Below are positions 49,461 through 62,489 of a DNA stretch of 64,000 nt, piece after piece (the first letter of the stretch is position 1; each line of letters starts with the position of its first letter). The stretch spans positions 21,493,984 to 21,557,983 of the forward strand of contig NC_092564.1 of the NCBI RefSeq assembly GCF_037975245.1, given 5' to 3'. The position numbers were made by a program, and so were the translations under genes. Source of the stretch: Apostichopus japonicus. Lineage: Eukaryota > Echinodermata > Holothuroidea > Aspidochirotida > Stichopodidae. A model generated the notes under the pieces. The model did not search any database and was not told the DNA's origin. It worked only from the letters and a program-made list of their open reading frames with translations.

Positions 49461-50599
49461 TCAAATTGTAAGAATCTCGTAAACTCGATATTTCAGGTGG
49501 GTAATGTCGGACCAACTTCATATTTGGTTTTTCGATGCAGGTCAAAGGTCATTTGGGGTCACCGGGGTCAAATGATAAAAATCTCGTAAACACGATATAT
49601 CAGGTGGGTAATATCGGACCAACTTCATATTTGGTTAGCCGGAGTACCGCCTACCCTTTGTTTTCGATACAGGTCAAAGGTCATTTGGGGTCACCAGGGG
49701 TCACCAGGGGTCACCAGGGGTCACCAGGGTTCACCAGGGGTCAAATTTTAAAAATCTCGTAAACACGATATCTCAGGTGGGTAATGTCGGACCAAATTCA
49801 TATTTGGTTTTCCAGAGTACCGCTTACCCTTTGTTTTCGATGCAGGTCAAAGGTCATTTGCGGTCACCATGGGTCACCAGGGGTCAAATTGTAAAAATCT
49901 AGTAAACACGATATCTCAGGTGGGTAATGTGGAACCAATTTCATATTTGATGTGCCGGAATACCGCTTACCTTTTGTTTTCGATGCAGTTCAAAGGTCAT
50001 TTGGAGTCACCAGGGGTCACCAGGGGTCACCAGGGGTCAAATTTTAAAAATCTCGTAAACACGATATCTCAGGTGGGTAATGTCGGACCAACTTCATATT
50101 TGGTTAGCCGGAGTACCGCCTACCCTTTGTTTTCGATACAGGTCAAAGGTCATTTGGGGTCACCGGGGTCAAATTATAAAAATCTCGTAAATACGATATG
50201 TCAGGTGGGTTATGTCGGACCAACTTCATATATGGTTAGCCGGAGTACCGCCTACCCTTTGTTTTCGATACAGGTCAAAGGTCATTTGGGGTCACCGGGG
50301 TCAAATTATAAAAATCTCGTAAACACGATATCTCAGGTGGGTAATGTCGGACCAACTTCATATTTGGTTAGCCGGAGTACCGCCTACCCTTTCTTTTCGA
50401 TACAGGTCAAAGGTCATTTGGGGTCATTTGGGGTCACCGGGGTCAAATTATCAAAATCTCGTAAACACGATATGTCAGGTGGGTAATGTCGGACCAACTT
50501 CATATTTGGTTAGCCGGAGTACCGCCTACCCTTTGTTTTCGATACAGGTCAAAGGTCATTTAGGGTCACCGGGGTCAAATTATAAAAATCTCGTAAACA

Positions 50600-51859
50600 C
50601 GATATGTCAGGTGGGTAATGTCGGACCAACTTCATATTTGGTTAGCCGGAGTACCGCTTACCCTTTGTTTTCGATGCAGGTCAAGGTCATTTGGGGTCAC
50701 CAGGGGTCACCAGGGGTCAAATTTTAAAAATCTCGTAAACACGATATCTCAGGTGGGTAATGTCGGACCAACTTCATATTTGGTTAGCCGGATTACCGCC
50801 TACCCATTGTTTTCGATACAGGTCAAGGTCATTTGGGGTCACCAGGGGTCACCAGGGGTCAAATTTTAAAAATCTCGTAAACACGATATGTCAGTTGGGT
50901 AATATCTAACCAACTTCATATTTGGTTAGCCGGAGTACCGACTACCCTTTGTTTTCGATACAGGTCAAAGGTCATTTGGGGTCACCGGGGTCAAATTATA
51001 AAAATCTCGTAAATACGATATGTCAGGTGGGTAATGTCGGACCAACTTCATATATGGTTAGCCGGAGTACCGCCTACCCTTTGTTTTCGATACAGGTCAA
51101 AGGTCATTTGGGGTCACCGGGGTCAAATTATAAAAATCTCGTAAACACGATATCTCAGGTGGGTAATGTCGGACCAACTTCATATTTGGTTAGCCGGAGT
51201 ACCGACTACCCTTTCTTTTCGATACAGGTCAAAGGTCATTTGGGGTCACCAGGGGTCACCAGGGGTCAAATTATAAAAATCTCGTAAACACGATATGTCA
51301 GGTGGGTAATGTCGGACCAAATTCACATTTGTTTTGCCGGAGTACCGCTTACCCTTTGTTTTCGATGCAGGTCAAAGGTCATTTGGGGTCACCGGGGTCA
51401 AATTATAAAAATCTCGTAAACACGATATGTCAGGTGGGTAATGTCGGACCAACTTCATATTTGGTTAGCCGGAGTACCGCCTACCCTTTGTTTTCGATAC
51501 AGGTCAAAGGTCATTTGGGGTCACCAGGGGTCACCAGGGGTCACCAGGGGTCACCAGAGGTCAAATTTTAAAAATCTCGTAAACACGATATCTCAGGTTG
51601 GTAATGTCGGACCAACTTCATATTTGGTTAGCCGGATTACCGCCTACCCATTGTTTTCGATACAGGTCAAGGTCATTTGGGGTCACCAGGGGTCACCAGG
51701 GGTCAAATTTTAAAAATCTCGTAAACACGATATGTCAGTTGGGTAATGTCGGACCAACTTCATATTTGGTTAGCCGGAGTACCGCCTACCCTTTGTTTTC
51801 GATACAGGTCAAAGGTCATTTGGGGTCACCGGGGTCAAATTATAAAAATCTCGTAAATA
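50600..51859. repeat. 1,260-bp duplication, copy 1
   Basis: 50600-51859 is followed by a near-copy from 51860 to about 52980 (50618 to 51878 and 50922 to 52182 are both offsets of 1260). It is nested inside the right part of the 2,740-bp unit, so it is younger than or simultaneous with that event. Confidence 0.85.
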
Positions 51860-53383
51860 CGATATGTCAGGTGGGTAATGTCGGACCAACTTCATATTTG
51901 GTTAGCCGGAGTACCGCTTACCCTTTGTTTTCGATGCAGGTCAAGGTCATTTGGGGTCACCAGGGGTCACCAGGGGTCAAATTTTAAAAATCTCGTAAAC
52001 ACGATATCTCAGGTGGGTAATGTCGGACCAACTTCATATTTGGTTAGCCGGATTACCGCCTACCCATTGTTTTCGATACAGGTCAAGGTCATTTGGGGTC
52101 ACCAGGGGTCACCAGGGGTCAAATTTTAAAAATCTCGTAAACACGATATGTCAGTTGGGTAATGTCTAACCAACTTCATATTTGGTTAGCCGGAGTACCG
52201 ACTACCCTTTGTTTTCGATACAGGTCAAAGGTCATTTGGGGTCACCGGGGTCAAATTATAAAAATCTCGTAAATACGATATGTCAGGTGGGTAATGTCGG
52301 ACCAACTTCATATATGGTTAGCCGGAGTACCGCTTACCCTTTGTTTTCGATACAGGTCAAAGGTCATTTGGGGTCACCGGGGTCAAATTATAAAAATCTC
52401 GTAAACACGATATCTCAGGTGGGTAATGTCGGACCAACTTCATATTTGGTTAGCCGGAGTACCGACTACCCTTTCTTTTCGATACAGGTCAAAGGTCATT
52501 TGGGGTCACCAGGGGTCACCAGGGGTCAAATTATAAAAATCTCGTAAACACGATATGTCAGGTGGGTAATGTCGGACCAAATTCACATTTGGTTTGCCGG
52601 AGTACCGCTTACCCTTTGTTTTCGATGCAGGTCAAAGGTCATTTGGGGTCACCGGGGTCAAATTATAAAAATCTCGTAAACACGATATGTCAGGTGGGTA
52701 ATGTCGGACCAACTTCATATTTGGTTAGCCGGAGTACCGCCTACCCTTTGTTTTCGATACAGGTCAAAGGTCATTTGGGGTCACCAGGGGTCACCAGGGG
52801 TCACCAGGGGTCACCAGAGGTCAAATTTTAAAAATCTCGTAAACACGATATCTCAGGTGGGTAATGTCGGACCAACTTCATATTTGGTTAGCCGGATTAC
52901 CGCCTACCCATTGTTTTCGATACAGGTCAAGGTCATTTGGGGTCACCAGGGGTCACCAGGGGTCAAATTTTAAAAATCTCATAAACACGATATCTCAGGT
53001 GGGTAATGTCGGACCAACTTCATATTTAGTTAGCCGGATTACTGCCTACCCATTGTTTTCGATGCAGGTCAAAGGTCATTTGGGGTCACCGGGGTCAAAT
53101 TATCAAAATCTCGTAAACACGATATGTCAGGTGGGTAATGTCGGACCAACTTCATATTTGGTTAGCCGGAGTACCGCTTACCCTTGTTTTCGATGCAGGT
53201 CAAAGGTCATTTGGGGTCACCAGGGGTCAAATTATAAAATCTCGTAAATACGATATGTCAGGTGGGTAATATCGGACCAACTTCATATTTGGTTTGCCGG
53301 AGTACCGCCTACCCTTTGTTTTCGATACAGGTCAAAGGTCATTTGGGGTCACCAGGGGTCACCAGGGGTCACCAGGGGTCAAA
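51860..53383. repeat. Segment duplicated at 54083-55606 (offset 2,223)
   Basis: The left part is also the second copy of the 1,260-bp repeat. The rare ctcataaac mark at 52979 recurs at 55202, confirming the 2,223-bp offset. The copies part at 53383 and 55606, where one reads aaattataaaatc and the other aaattttaaaaatc. Confidence 0.87.
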
Positions 53384-54082
53384 TTATAAAATCTCGTAAA
53401 TACGATATGTCAGGTGGGTAATATCGGACCAACTTCATATTTGGTTAGCCGGATTACCGCCTACCCATTGTTTTCGATACAGGTCAAGGTCATTTGGGGT
53501 CACCAGGGGTCACCAGGGGTCAAATTTTAAAAATCTCGTAAACACGATATGTCAGTTGGGTAATGTCGGACCAACTTCATATTTGGTTAGCCGGAGTACC
53601 GCCTACCCTTTGTTTTCGATACAGGTCAAAGGTCATTTGGGGTCACCGGGGTCAAATTATAAAAATCTCGTAAATACGATATGTCAGGTGGGTTATGTCG
53701 GACCAACTTCATATATGGTTAGCCGGAGTACCGCCTACCCTTTGTTTTCGATACAGGTCAAAGGTCATTTGGGGTCACCGGGGTCAAATTATAAAAATCT
53801 CGTAAACACGATATCTCAGGTGGGTAATGTCGGACCAACTTCATATTTGGTTAGCCGGAGTACCGCCTACCCTTTCTTTTCGATACAGGTCAAAGGTCAT
53901 TTGGGGTCATTTGGGGTCACCGGGGTCAAATTATCAAAATCTCGTAAACACGATATGTCAGGTGGGTAATGTCGGACCAACTTCATATTTGGTTAGCCGG
54001 AGTACCGCCTACCCTTTGTTTTCGATACAGGTCAAAGGTCATTTAGGGTCACCGGGGTCAAATTATAAAAATCTCGTAAACA

Positions 54083-55606
54083 CGATATGTCAGGTGGGTA
54101 ATGTCGGACCAACTTCATATTTGGTTAGCCGGAGTACCGCTTACCCTTTGTTTTCGATGCAGGTCAAGGTCATTTGGGGTCACCAGGGGTCACCAGGGGT
54201 CAAATTTTAAAAATCTCGTAAACACGATATCTCAGGTGGGTAATGTCGGACCAACTTCATATTTGGTTAGCCGGATTACCGCCTACCCATTGTTTTCGAT
54301 ACAGGTCAAGGTCATTTGGGGTCACCAGGGGTCACCAGGGGTCAAATTTTAAAAATCTCGTAAACACGATATGTCAGTTGGGTAATGTCTAACCAACTTC
54401 ATATTTGGTTAGCCGGAGTACCGACTACCCTTTGTTTTCGATACAGGTCAAAGGTCATTTGGGGTCACCGGGGTCAAATTATAAAAATCTCGTAAATACG
54501 ATATGTCAGGTGGGTAATGTCGGACCAACTTCATATATGGTTAGCCGGAGTACCGCTTACCCTTTGTTTTCGATACAGGTCAAAGGTCATTTGGGGTCAC
54601 CGGGGTCAAATTATAAAAATCTCGTAAACACGATATCTCAGGTGGGTAATGTCGGACCAACTTCATATTTGGTTAGCCGGAGTACCGACTACCCTTTCTT
54701 TTCGATACAGGTCAAAGGTCATTTGGGGTCACCAGGGGTCACCAGGGGTCAAATTATAAAAATCTCGTAAACACGATATGTCAGGTGGGTAATGTCGGAC
54801 CAAATTCACATTTGGTTTGCCGGAGTACCGCTTACCCTTTGTTTTCGATGCAGGTCAAAGGTCATTTGGGGTCACCGGGGTCAAATTATAAAAATCTCGT
54901 AAACACGATATGTCAGGTGGGTAATGTCGGACCAACTTCATATTTGGTTAGCCGGAGTACCGCCTACCCTTTGTTTTCGATACAGGTCAAAGGTAATTTG
55001 GGGTCACCAGGGGTCACCAGGGGTCACCAGGGGTCACCAGAGGTCAAATTTTAAAAATCTCGTAAACACGATATCTCAGGTGGGTAATGTCGGACCAACT
55101 TCATATTTGGTTAGCCGGATTACCGCCTACCCATTGTTTTCGATACAGGTCAAGGTCATTTGGGGTCACCAGGGGTCACCAGGGGTCAAATTTTAAAAAT
55201 CTCATAAACACGATATCTCAGGTGGGTAATGTCGGACCAACTTCATATTTAGTTAGCCGGATTACTGCCTACCCATTGTTTTCGATGCAGGTCAAAGGTC
55301 ATTTGGGGTCACCGGGGTCAAATTATCAAAATCTCGTAAACACGATATGTCAGGTGGGTAATGTCGGACCAACTTCATATTTGGTTAGCCGGAGTACCGC
55401 TTACCCTTGTTTTCGATGCAGGTCAAAGGTCATTTGGGGTCACCAGGGGTCAAATTATAAAATCTCGTAAATACGATATGTCAGGTGGGTAATATCGGAC
55501 CAACTTCATATTTGGTTTGCCGGAGTACCGCCTACCCTTTGTTTTCGATACAGGTCAAAGGTCATTTGGGGTCACCAGGGGTCACCAGGGGTCACCAGGG
55601 GTCAAA
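54083..55606. repeat. Second copy of the 2,223-offset segment
   Basis: Near-identical to 51860-53383. The 0.7 kb between the two copies (53384-54082) largely matches about 50052-50599 at an offset of 3483. A private change is aggtaatttgg near 54993, which destroys one GGTCA half-site. Confidence 0.87.
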
Positions 55607-58464
55607 TTTTAAAAATCTCGTAAACACGATATCTCAGGTGGGTAATGTCGGACCAAATTCATAATAGGTTTTCCGGAGTACCGCTAACCCTTTGTTTTCG
55701 ATGCAGGTCAAAGGTCGTTTGGGGTCACCGGGGTCAAATTATAAAAATCTCGTAAATACGATATGTAAGGTGGGTAATATCGGACCAACTTCATATTTGG
55801 TTAGCCGGAGTACCGCCTACCCTTTGTTTTCGATACAGGTCAAAGGTCATTTGGGGTCAACAGGGGTCACCAGGGGTCACCAGGGTTCACCAGGGGTCAA
55901 ATTTTAAAAATCTCGTAAACACGATATTTCAGGTGGGTAATGTCGGACCAAATTCATATTTGGTTTTCCGGAGTACCGCTTACCCTTTGTTTTCGATGCA
56001 GGTCAAAGGTCATTTGGGGTCACCAGGGGTCACCAGGGGTCACCAGGGGTCAAATTTTAAAAATCTGGTAAACACGATATCTCAGGTGGGTAATGTCGGA
56101 CCAAATTCACATTTGGTTTGCCGGAGTACCGCTTACCCTTTGTTTTCGATGCAGGTCAAAGGTCATTTGGGGTCACCGGGGTCAAATTATAAAAATCTTG
56201 TAAACACGATATCTCAGGTGGGTAATGTCGGACCAACTTCATATTTGGTTAGCCGGAGTAACGAAAACCCTTTGTTTTCGATACAGGTCAAAGGTCATTT
56301 GGGGTCACCAGGGGTCACCAGGGGTCACCAGGGGTCACCAGAGGTCAAATTTTAAAAATCTCGTAAACACGATATCTCAGGTGGGTAATGTCGGACCAAC
56401 TTCATATTTGGTTAGCCGGATTACCGCCAACCCATTGTTTTCGATACAGGTCAAGGTCATTTGGGGTCACCAGGGGTCACCAGGGGTCAAATTTTAAAAA
56501 TCTCGTAAACACGATATCTCAGGTGGGTAATGTCGGACCAACTTCATATTTAGTTAGCCGGATTACCGCCTACCCATTGTTTTCGATGCAGGTCAAAAAT
56601 CATTTGGGGTCACCGGGGTCAAATTATAAAAATCTCGTAAACACGATATGTCAGGTGGGTAATGTCGGACCAACTTCATATTTGGTTAGCCGGAGTACCG
56701 CTTACCCTTTGTTTTCGATGCAGGTCAAAGGTCATTTGGGGTCACCGGGGTCAAATTATAAAATCTCGTATATACGATATGTCAGGTGGGTAATATCGGA
56801 CCAACTTCATATTTGGTTTGCCGGAGTACCGCCTACCCTTTGTTTTCGATACAGGTCAAAGGTCATTTGGGGTCACCAGGGGTCACCAGGGGTCACCAGG
56901 GGTCAAATTATAAAAATCTCGTAAACACGATATCTCAGGTGGGTAATGTCGGACCAAATTCATAATAGGTTTTCCGGAGTACCGCTTACCCTTTGTTTTC
57001 GATGCAGGTCAAAGGTCATTTGGGGTCACCGGGGTCAAATTATAAAAATCTCGTAAATACGATATGTCAGGTGGGTCATGTCGGACCAACTTCATATATG
57101 GTTAGCCGGAGTACCGCCTACCCTTTGTTTTCGATACAGGTCAAAGGTCATTTGGGGTCACCGGGGTCAAATTATAAAAATCTCGTAAACACGATATCTC
57201 AGGTGGGTAATGTCGGACCAACTTCATATTTGGTTAGCCGGAGTACCGACTACCCTTTCTTTTCGATACAGGTCAAAGGTCATTTGGGGTCACCAGGGGT
57301 CACCAGGGGTCAAATTATAAAAATTTCGTAAACACGATATGTCAGGTGGGTAATGTCGGACCAAATTCACATTTGGTTTGCCGGAGTACCGCTTACCCTT
57401 TGTTTTCGATGCAGGTCAAAGGTCATTTGGGGTCACCGGGGTCAAATTATAAAAATCTCGTAAACACGATATGTCAGGTGGGTAATGTCGGACCAACTTC
57501 ATATTTGGTTAGCCGGAGTACCGCCTACCCTTTGTTTTCGATACAGGTCAAAGGTCATCTGGGGTCACCAGGGGTCACCAGGGGTCAGCAGGGGTCACCA
57601 GGGGTCACCAGGGGTCACCAGAGGTCAAATTTTAAAAATCTCGTAAACACGATATCTCAGGTGGGTAATGTCGGACCAACTTCATATTTGGTTAGCCGGA
57701 GTACCGCCTACCCATTGTTTTCGATACAGGTCAAGGTCATTTGGGGTCACCAGGGGTCACCAGGGGTCAAATTTTAAAAATCTCGTAAACACGATATCTC
57801 AGGTGGGTAATGTCGGACCAACTTCATACTTAGTCAGCCGGATTCCTGCCTACCCATTGTTTTCGATGCAGGTCAAAGGTCATTTGGGGTCACCGGGGTC
57901 AAATTATAAAATCTCGTAAATACGATATGTCAGGTGGGTAATATCGGACCAACTTCATATTTGGTTTGCCGGAGTACCGCCTACCCTTTGTTTTCGATAC
58001 AGGTCAAAGGTCATTTGGGGTCACCAGGGGTCACCAGGTGTCACCAGGGGTCAAATTTTAAAAATCTCGTAAACACGATATCTCAGGTGGGTAATGTCGG
58101 ACCAAATTCATATTAGGTTTTCCGGAGTACCGCTTACCCTTTGTTTTCGATGCAGGTCAAAGGTCATTTGGGGTCACCGGGGTCAAATTATAAAAATCTC
58201 GTAAACACGATATCTCAGGTGGGTAATGTCGGACCAACTTCATATTTGGTTAGCCGGAGTACCGCCTACCCTTTCTTTTCGATACAGGTCAAAGGTCATT
58301 TAGGGTCACCAGGGGTCACCAGGGGTCACCAGGGTTCACCAGGGGTCAAATTTTAAAAATCTCGTAAACACGATATCTCAGGTGGGTAATGTCGGACCAA
58401 CTTTATATTTGGTTTGCCGGAGTACCGCCTACCCTTTGTTTTCGATACAGGTCAAAGGTCATTT

Positions 58465-58538
58465 GGGGTCACCAGGGGTCACCAGGGGTCACCAGGGGTC
58501 ACCAGGGGTCACCAGGGGTCACCAGGGGTCACCAGGGG
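58465..58538 (+). repeat. (ggggtcacca)n tract, eight GGGG runs
   Basis: Eight GGGG runs at exact 10-bp spacing, ending in the H-type acaatcggtc. It has quadruplex potential on the + strand. Confidence 0.75.
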
Positions 58539-58670
58539 TCACAATCGGTCAAATTGAAAAAATCTCGTAAACACGATATTTCAGGTGGGTAATGTCGGAC
58601 CAACTTCATATTTGGTTTATCGATGCAGGTCAAAGGTCATTTGGGGTCACCGGGGTCAAATTATAAAAAT

Positions 58671-58903
58671 CTCGTAAACACGATATCTCAGGTGGGTAAT
58701 GTCGGACCAACTTTATATTTGGTTTGCCGGAGTACCGCCTACCCTTTGTTTTCGATACAGGTCAAAGGTCATTTGGGGTCACCAGGGGTCACCAGGGGTC
58801 ACCAGGGGTCACCAGGGGTCACCAGGGGTCACCAGGGGTCACCAGGGGTCACCAGGGGTCACCAGGGGTCACCAGGGGTCACAATCGGTCAAATTGTAAA
58901 AAT
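58671..58903 (+). repeat. Longest monomer, 233 bp (subfamily H)
   Basis: The monomer carries eleven GGGG tracts at 10-bp steps and ends with the special sequence tcacaatcggtcaaattg. Its length equals the 132-bp unit plus ten further 10-bp steps, within one base. Other H monomers end near 58563, 61569 and 63159. The shared acaatcggtc end shows a single origin followed by tract-length change. Confidence 0.9.
58775..58878 (+). repeat. Longest (ggggtcacca)n tract; potential G-quadruplex
   Basis: Eleven GGGG runs separated by six-base loops (tcacca). This satisfies the usual rule of four runs of at least three G with loops of one to seven. Several quadruplexes could form side by side on the + strand; the - strand is C-rich. 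Shorter tracts with four or more runs occur throughout region 2. Confidence 0.75.
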
Positions 58904-60899
58904 CTCGTAAACACGATATTTCAGGTGGGTTATGTCGGACCAACTTCATATATGGTTAGCCGGAGTACCGCCTACCCTTTGTTTTCGATACAGGTCAAAG
59001 GTCATTTGGGGTCACCGGGGTCAAATTATAAAAATCTCGTAAACACGATATCTCAGGTGGGTAATGTCGGACCAACTTCATATTTGGTTAGCCGGAGTAC
59101 CGACTACCCTTTCTTTTCGATACAGGTCAAAGGTCATTTGGGGTCACCAGGGGTCACCAGGGGTCAAATTATAAAAATCTCGTAAACACGATATGTCAGG
59201 TGGGTAATGTCGGACCAAATTCACATTTGGTTTGCCGGAGTACCGCTTACCCTTTGTTTTCGATGCAGGTCAAAGGTCATTTGGGGTCACCGGGGTCAAA
59301 TTATAAAAATCTCGTAAACACGATATGTCAGGTGGGTAATGTCGGACCAACTTCATATTTGGTTAGCCGGAGTACCACCTACCCTTTGTTTTCGATACAG
59401 GTCAAAGGTCATCTGGGGTCACCAGGGGTCACCAGGGGTCACCAGGGGTCACCAGGGGTCACCAGAGGTCAAATTTTAAAAATCTCGTAAACACGATATC
59501 TCAGGTGGGTAATGTCGGACCAACTTCATATTTGGTTAGCCGGAGTACCGCCTACCCATTGTTTTCGATACAGGTCAAGGTCATTTGGGGTCACCAGGGG
59601 TCACCAGGGGTCAAATTTTAAAAATCTCGTAAACACGATATCTCAGGTGGGTAATGTCGGACCAACTTCATAATAGGTTTTCCGGAGTACCGCTTACCCT
59701 TTGTTTTCGATGCAGGTCAAAGGTCATTTGGGGTCACCGGGGTCAAATTATAAAAATCTCGTAAATACGATATGTCAGGTGGGTCATGTCGGACCAACTT
59801 CATATATGGTTAGCCGGAGTACCGCCTACCCTTTGTTTTCGATACAGGTCAAAGGTCATTTGGGGTCACCGGGGTCAAATTATAAAAATCTCGTAAACAC
59901 GATATCTCAGGTGGGTAATGTCGGACCAACTTCATATTTGGTTAGCCGGAGTACCGACTACCCTTTCTTTTCGATACAGGTCAAAGGTCATTTGGGGTCA
60001 CCAGGGGTCACCAGGGGTCAAATTATAAAAATCTCGTAAACACGATATGTCAGGTGGGTAATGTCGGACCAAATTCACATTTGGTTTGCCGGAGTACCGC
60101 TTACCCTTTGTTTTCGATGCCGGTCAAAGGTCATTTGGGGTCACCGGGGTCAAATTATAAAAATCTCGTAAACACGATATGTCAGGTGGGTAATGTCGGA
60201 CCAACTTCATATTTGGTTAGCCGGAGTACCGCCTACCCTTTGTTTTCGATACAGGTCAAAGGTCATCTGGGGTCACCAGGGGTCACCAGGGGTCACCAGG
60301 GGTCACCAGGGGTCACCAGAGGTCAAATTTTAAAAATCTCGTAAACACGATATCTCAGGTGGGTAATATCGGACCAACTTCATATTTGGTTAGCCGGAGT
60401 ACCGCCTACCCATTGTTTTCGATACAGGTCAAGGTTATTTGGGGTCACCAGGGGTCACCAGGGGTCAAATTTTAAAAATCTCGTAAACACGATATCTCAG
60501 GTGGGTAATGTCGGACCAACTTCATACTTAGTCAGCCGGATTACTGCCTACCCATTGTTTTCGATGCAGGTCAAAGGTCATTTGGGGTCACCGGGGTCAA
60601 ATTATCAAAATCTCGTAAACACGATATGTCAGGTGGGTAATGTCGGACCAACTTCATATTTGGTTAGCCGGAGTACCGCTTACCCTTTGTTTTCGATACA
60701 GGTCAAAGGTCATTTGGGGTCACCAGGGGTCACCAGGGGTCACCAGGGGTCACCAGTGGTCAAATTGTAAAAATCTCGTAAACACGATATCTCAGGTGGG
60801 TAATGTCGAACCAAATTCACATTTGGTTTGCCGGAGTACCGCTTAGACTTTGTTTTCGATGCAGGTCAAAGGTCATTTGGGGTCACCAGGGGTCAAATT

Positions 60900-62489
60900 A
60901 TAAAATCTCGTAAATACGATATGTCAGGTGGGTAATATCGGACCAACTTCATATTTGGTTTGCCGGAGTACCGCCTACCCTTTGTTTTCGATACAGGTCA
61001 AAGGTCATTTGGGGTCACCAGCGGTCACCAGGTTTCACCAGGGGTCAAATTTTAAAAATCTCGTAAACACGATATCTCAGGTGGGTAATGTCGGACCAAA
61101 TTCATATTTGGTTTTCCGGAGTACCGCTTACCCTTTGTTTTCGATGCAGGTCAAAGGTCATTTGGGGTCACCGGGGTCAAATTATAAAAATCTCGTAAAC
61201 ACGATATCTCAGGTGGGTAATGTCGGACCAACTTCATATTTGGTTAGCCGGAGTACCGCCTACCCTTTCTTTTCGATACAGGTCAAAGGTCATTTGGGGT
61301 CACCAGGGGTCACCAGGGGTCACCAGGGTTCACCAGGGGTCAAATTTTAAAAATCTCGTAAACACGATATCTCAGGTGGGTAATGTCGGACCAACTTTAT
61401 ATTTGGTTTGCCGGAGTACCGCCTACCCTTTGTTTTCGATACAGGTCAAAGGTCATTTGGGGTCACCGGGGTCACCAGGGGTCACCAGGGGTCACCAGGG
61501 GTCACCAGGGGTCACCAGGGGTCACCAGGGGTCACCAGGGGTCACAATCGGTCAAATTGTAAAAATCTCGTAAACACGATATTTCAGGTGGGTTATGTCG
61601 GACCAACTTCATATTTGGTTTTTCGATGCAGATCAAAGGTCATTTGGGGTCACCGGGGTCAAATTATAAAAATCTCGTAAACACGATATGTCAGGTGGGT
61701 AATGTCGGACCAACTTCATATTTGGTTAGCCGGAGTACCGCCTACCCTTTGTTTTCGATACAGGTCAAAGGTCATTTGGGGTCACCAGTTGTCACCAGGG
61801 GTCACCAGGGGTCACCAGGGGTCAAATTGTAAAAATCTCGTAAACACGATATCTCAGGTGGGTAATGTCGGACCAAATTCACATTTGGGTTGCCGGAGTA
61901 CCGCTTACCCTTTGTTTTCGATGCAGGTCAAAGGTCATTTGGGGTCACCGGGGTCAAATTATAAAAATCTCGTAAACACGATATGTCAGGTGGGTAATGT
62001 CGGACCAACTTCATATTTGGTTAGCCGGAGTACCGCTTACCCTTTGTTTTCGATGCAGGTCAAAGGTCATTTGGGGTCACCGGGGTCAAATTATAAAAAT
62101 CTCGTAAACACGATATCTCAGGTGGGTTATGTCGGACCAACTTCATATTTGGTTAGCCGGAGTACCGCCTACCCTTTGTTTTCGATACAGGTTAAAGGTC
62201 ATTTGGGGTCACCGGGGTCAAATTATAAAAATCTCGTAAAGACGATATGTCATGTGGGTTATGTCGGACCAACTTCATATTTGGTTAGCCGGAGTACCGC
62301 CTACCCTTTGTTTTCGATACAGGTCAAAGGTCATTTGGGGTCACCGGGGTCAAATTATAAAAATCTCGTAAACACGATATCTCAGGTGGGTTATGTCGGA
62401 CCAACTTTATATTTGGTTTGCCGGAGTACCGCCTACCCTTTGTTTTCGATACAGGTCAAAGGTCATTTGGGGTCACCGGGGTCAAATTA
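60900..62489. repeat. 1,590-bp tandem duplication, copy 1
   Basis: Repeated from 62490 to beyond the window end, with offsets of 1589 before and 1590 after the GGGG tract. Shared rare marks are caggttaaaggtc (62190 and 63780), cgtaaagacgatatgtcatg (62234 and 63824) and acatttgggttgccgg (61881 and 63471). Confidence 0.9.
61459..61541 (+). repeat. (ggggtcacca)n tract, nine GGGG runs
   Basis: Nine runs; the first spacer is tcacc rather than tcacca. The partner at 63048-63131 has the full spacer, which accounts for the one-base change in offset between the two 1,590-bp copies. Confidence 0.75.

Larger units (their letters stand above)
49140..51870. repeat. 2,740-bp tandem duplication, copy 2
   Basis: Partner of 46400-49139. 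The match fades at about 51.9 kb, where this copy continues with gcttaccctttg and cgatgcagg rather than the gcctaccctttg tract monomer. A private change is ttgatgtgccgg near 49948. Confidence 0.92.
55607..60899. repeat. Mixed section leading to the long-tract monomers
   Basis: Returns to A/B-like monomers with ataataggttttccgg variants, then introduces monomers with ctttatatttgg and very long 10-bp tracts. Parts repeat locally: 57.0-57.5 kb is close to 59.7-60.2 kb (offset about 2708), and 57.93-58.35 kb recurs at 62.52-62.94 kb (offset 4583). No non-satellite DNA is seen. Confidence 0.75.
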
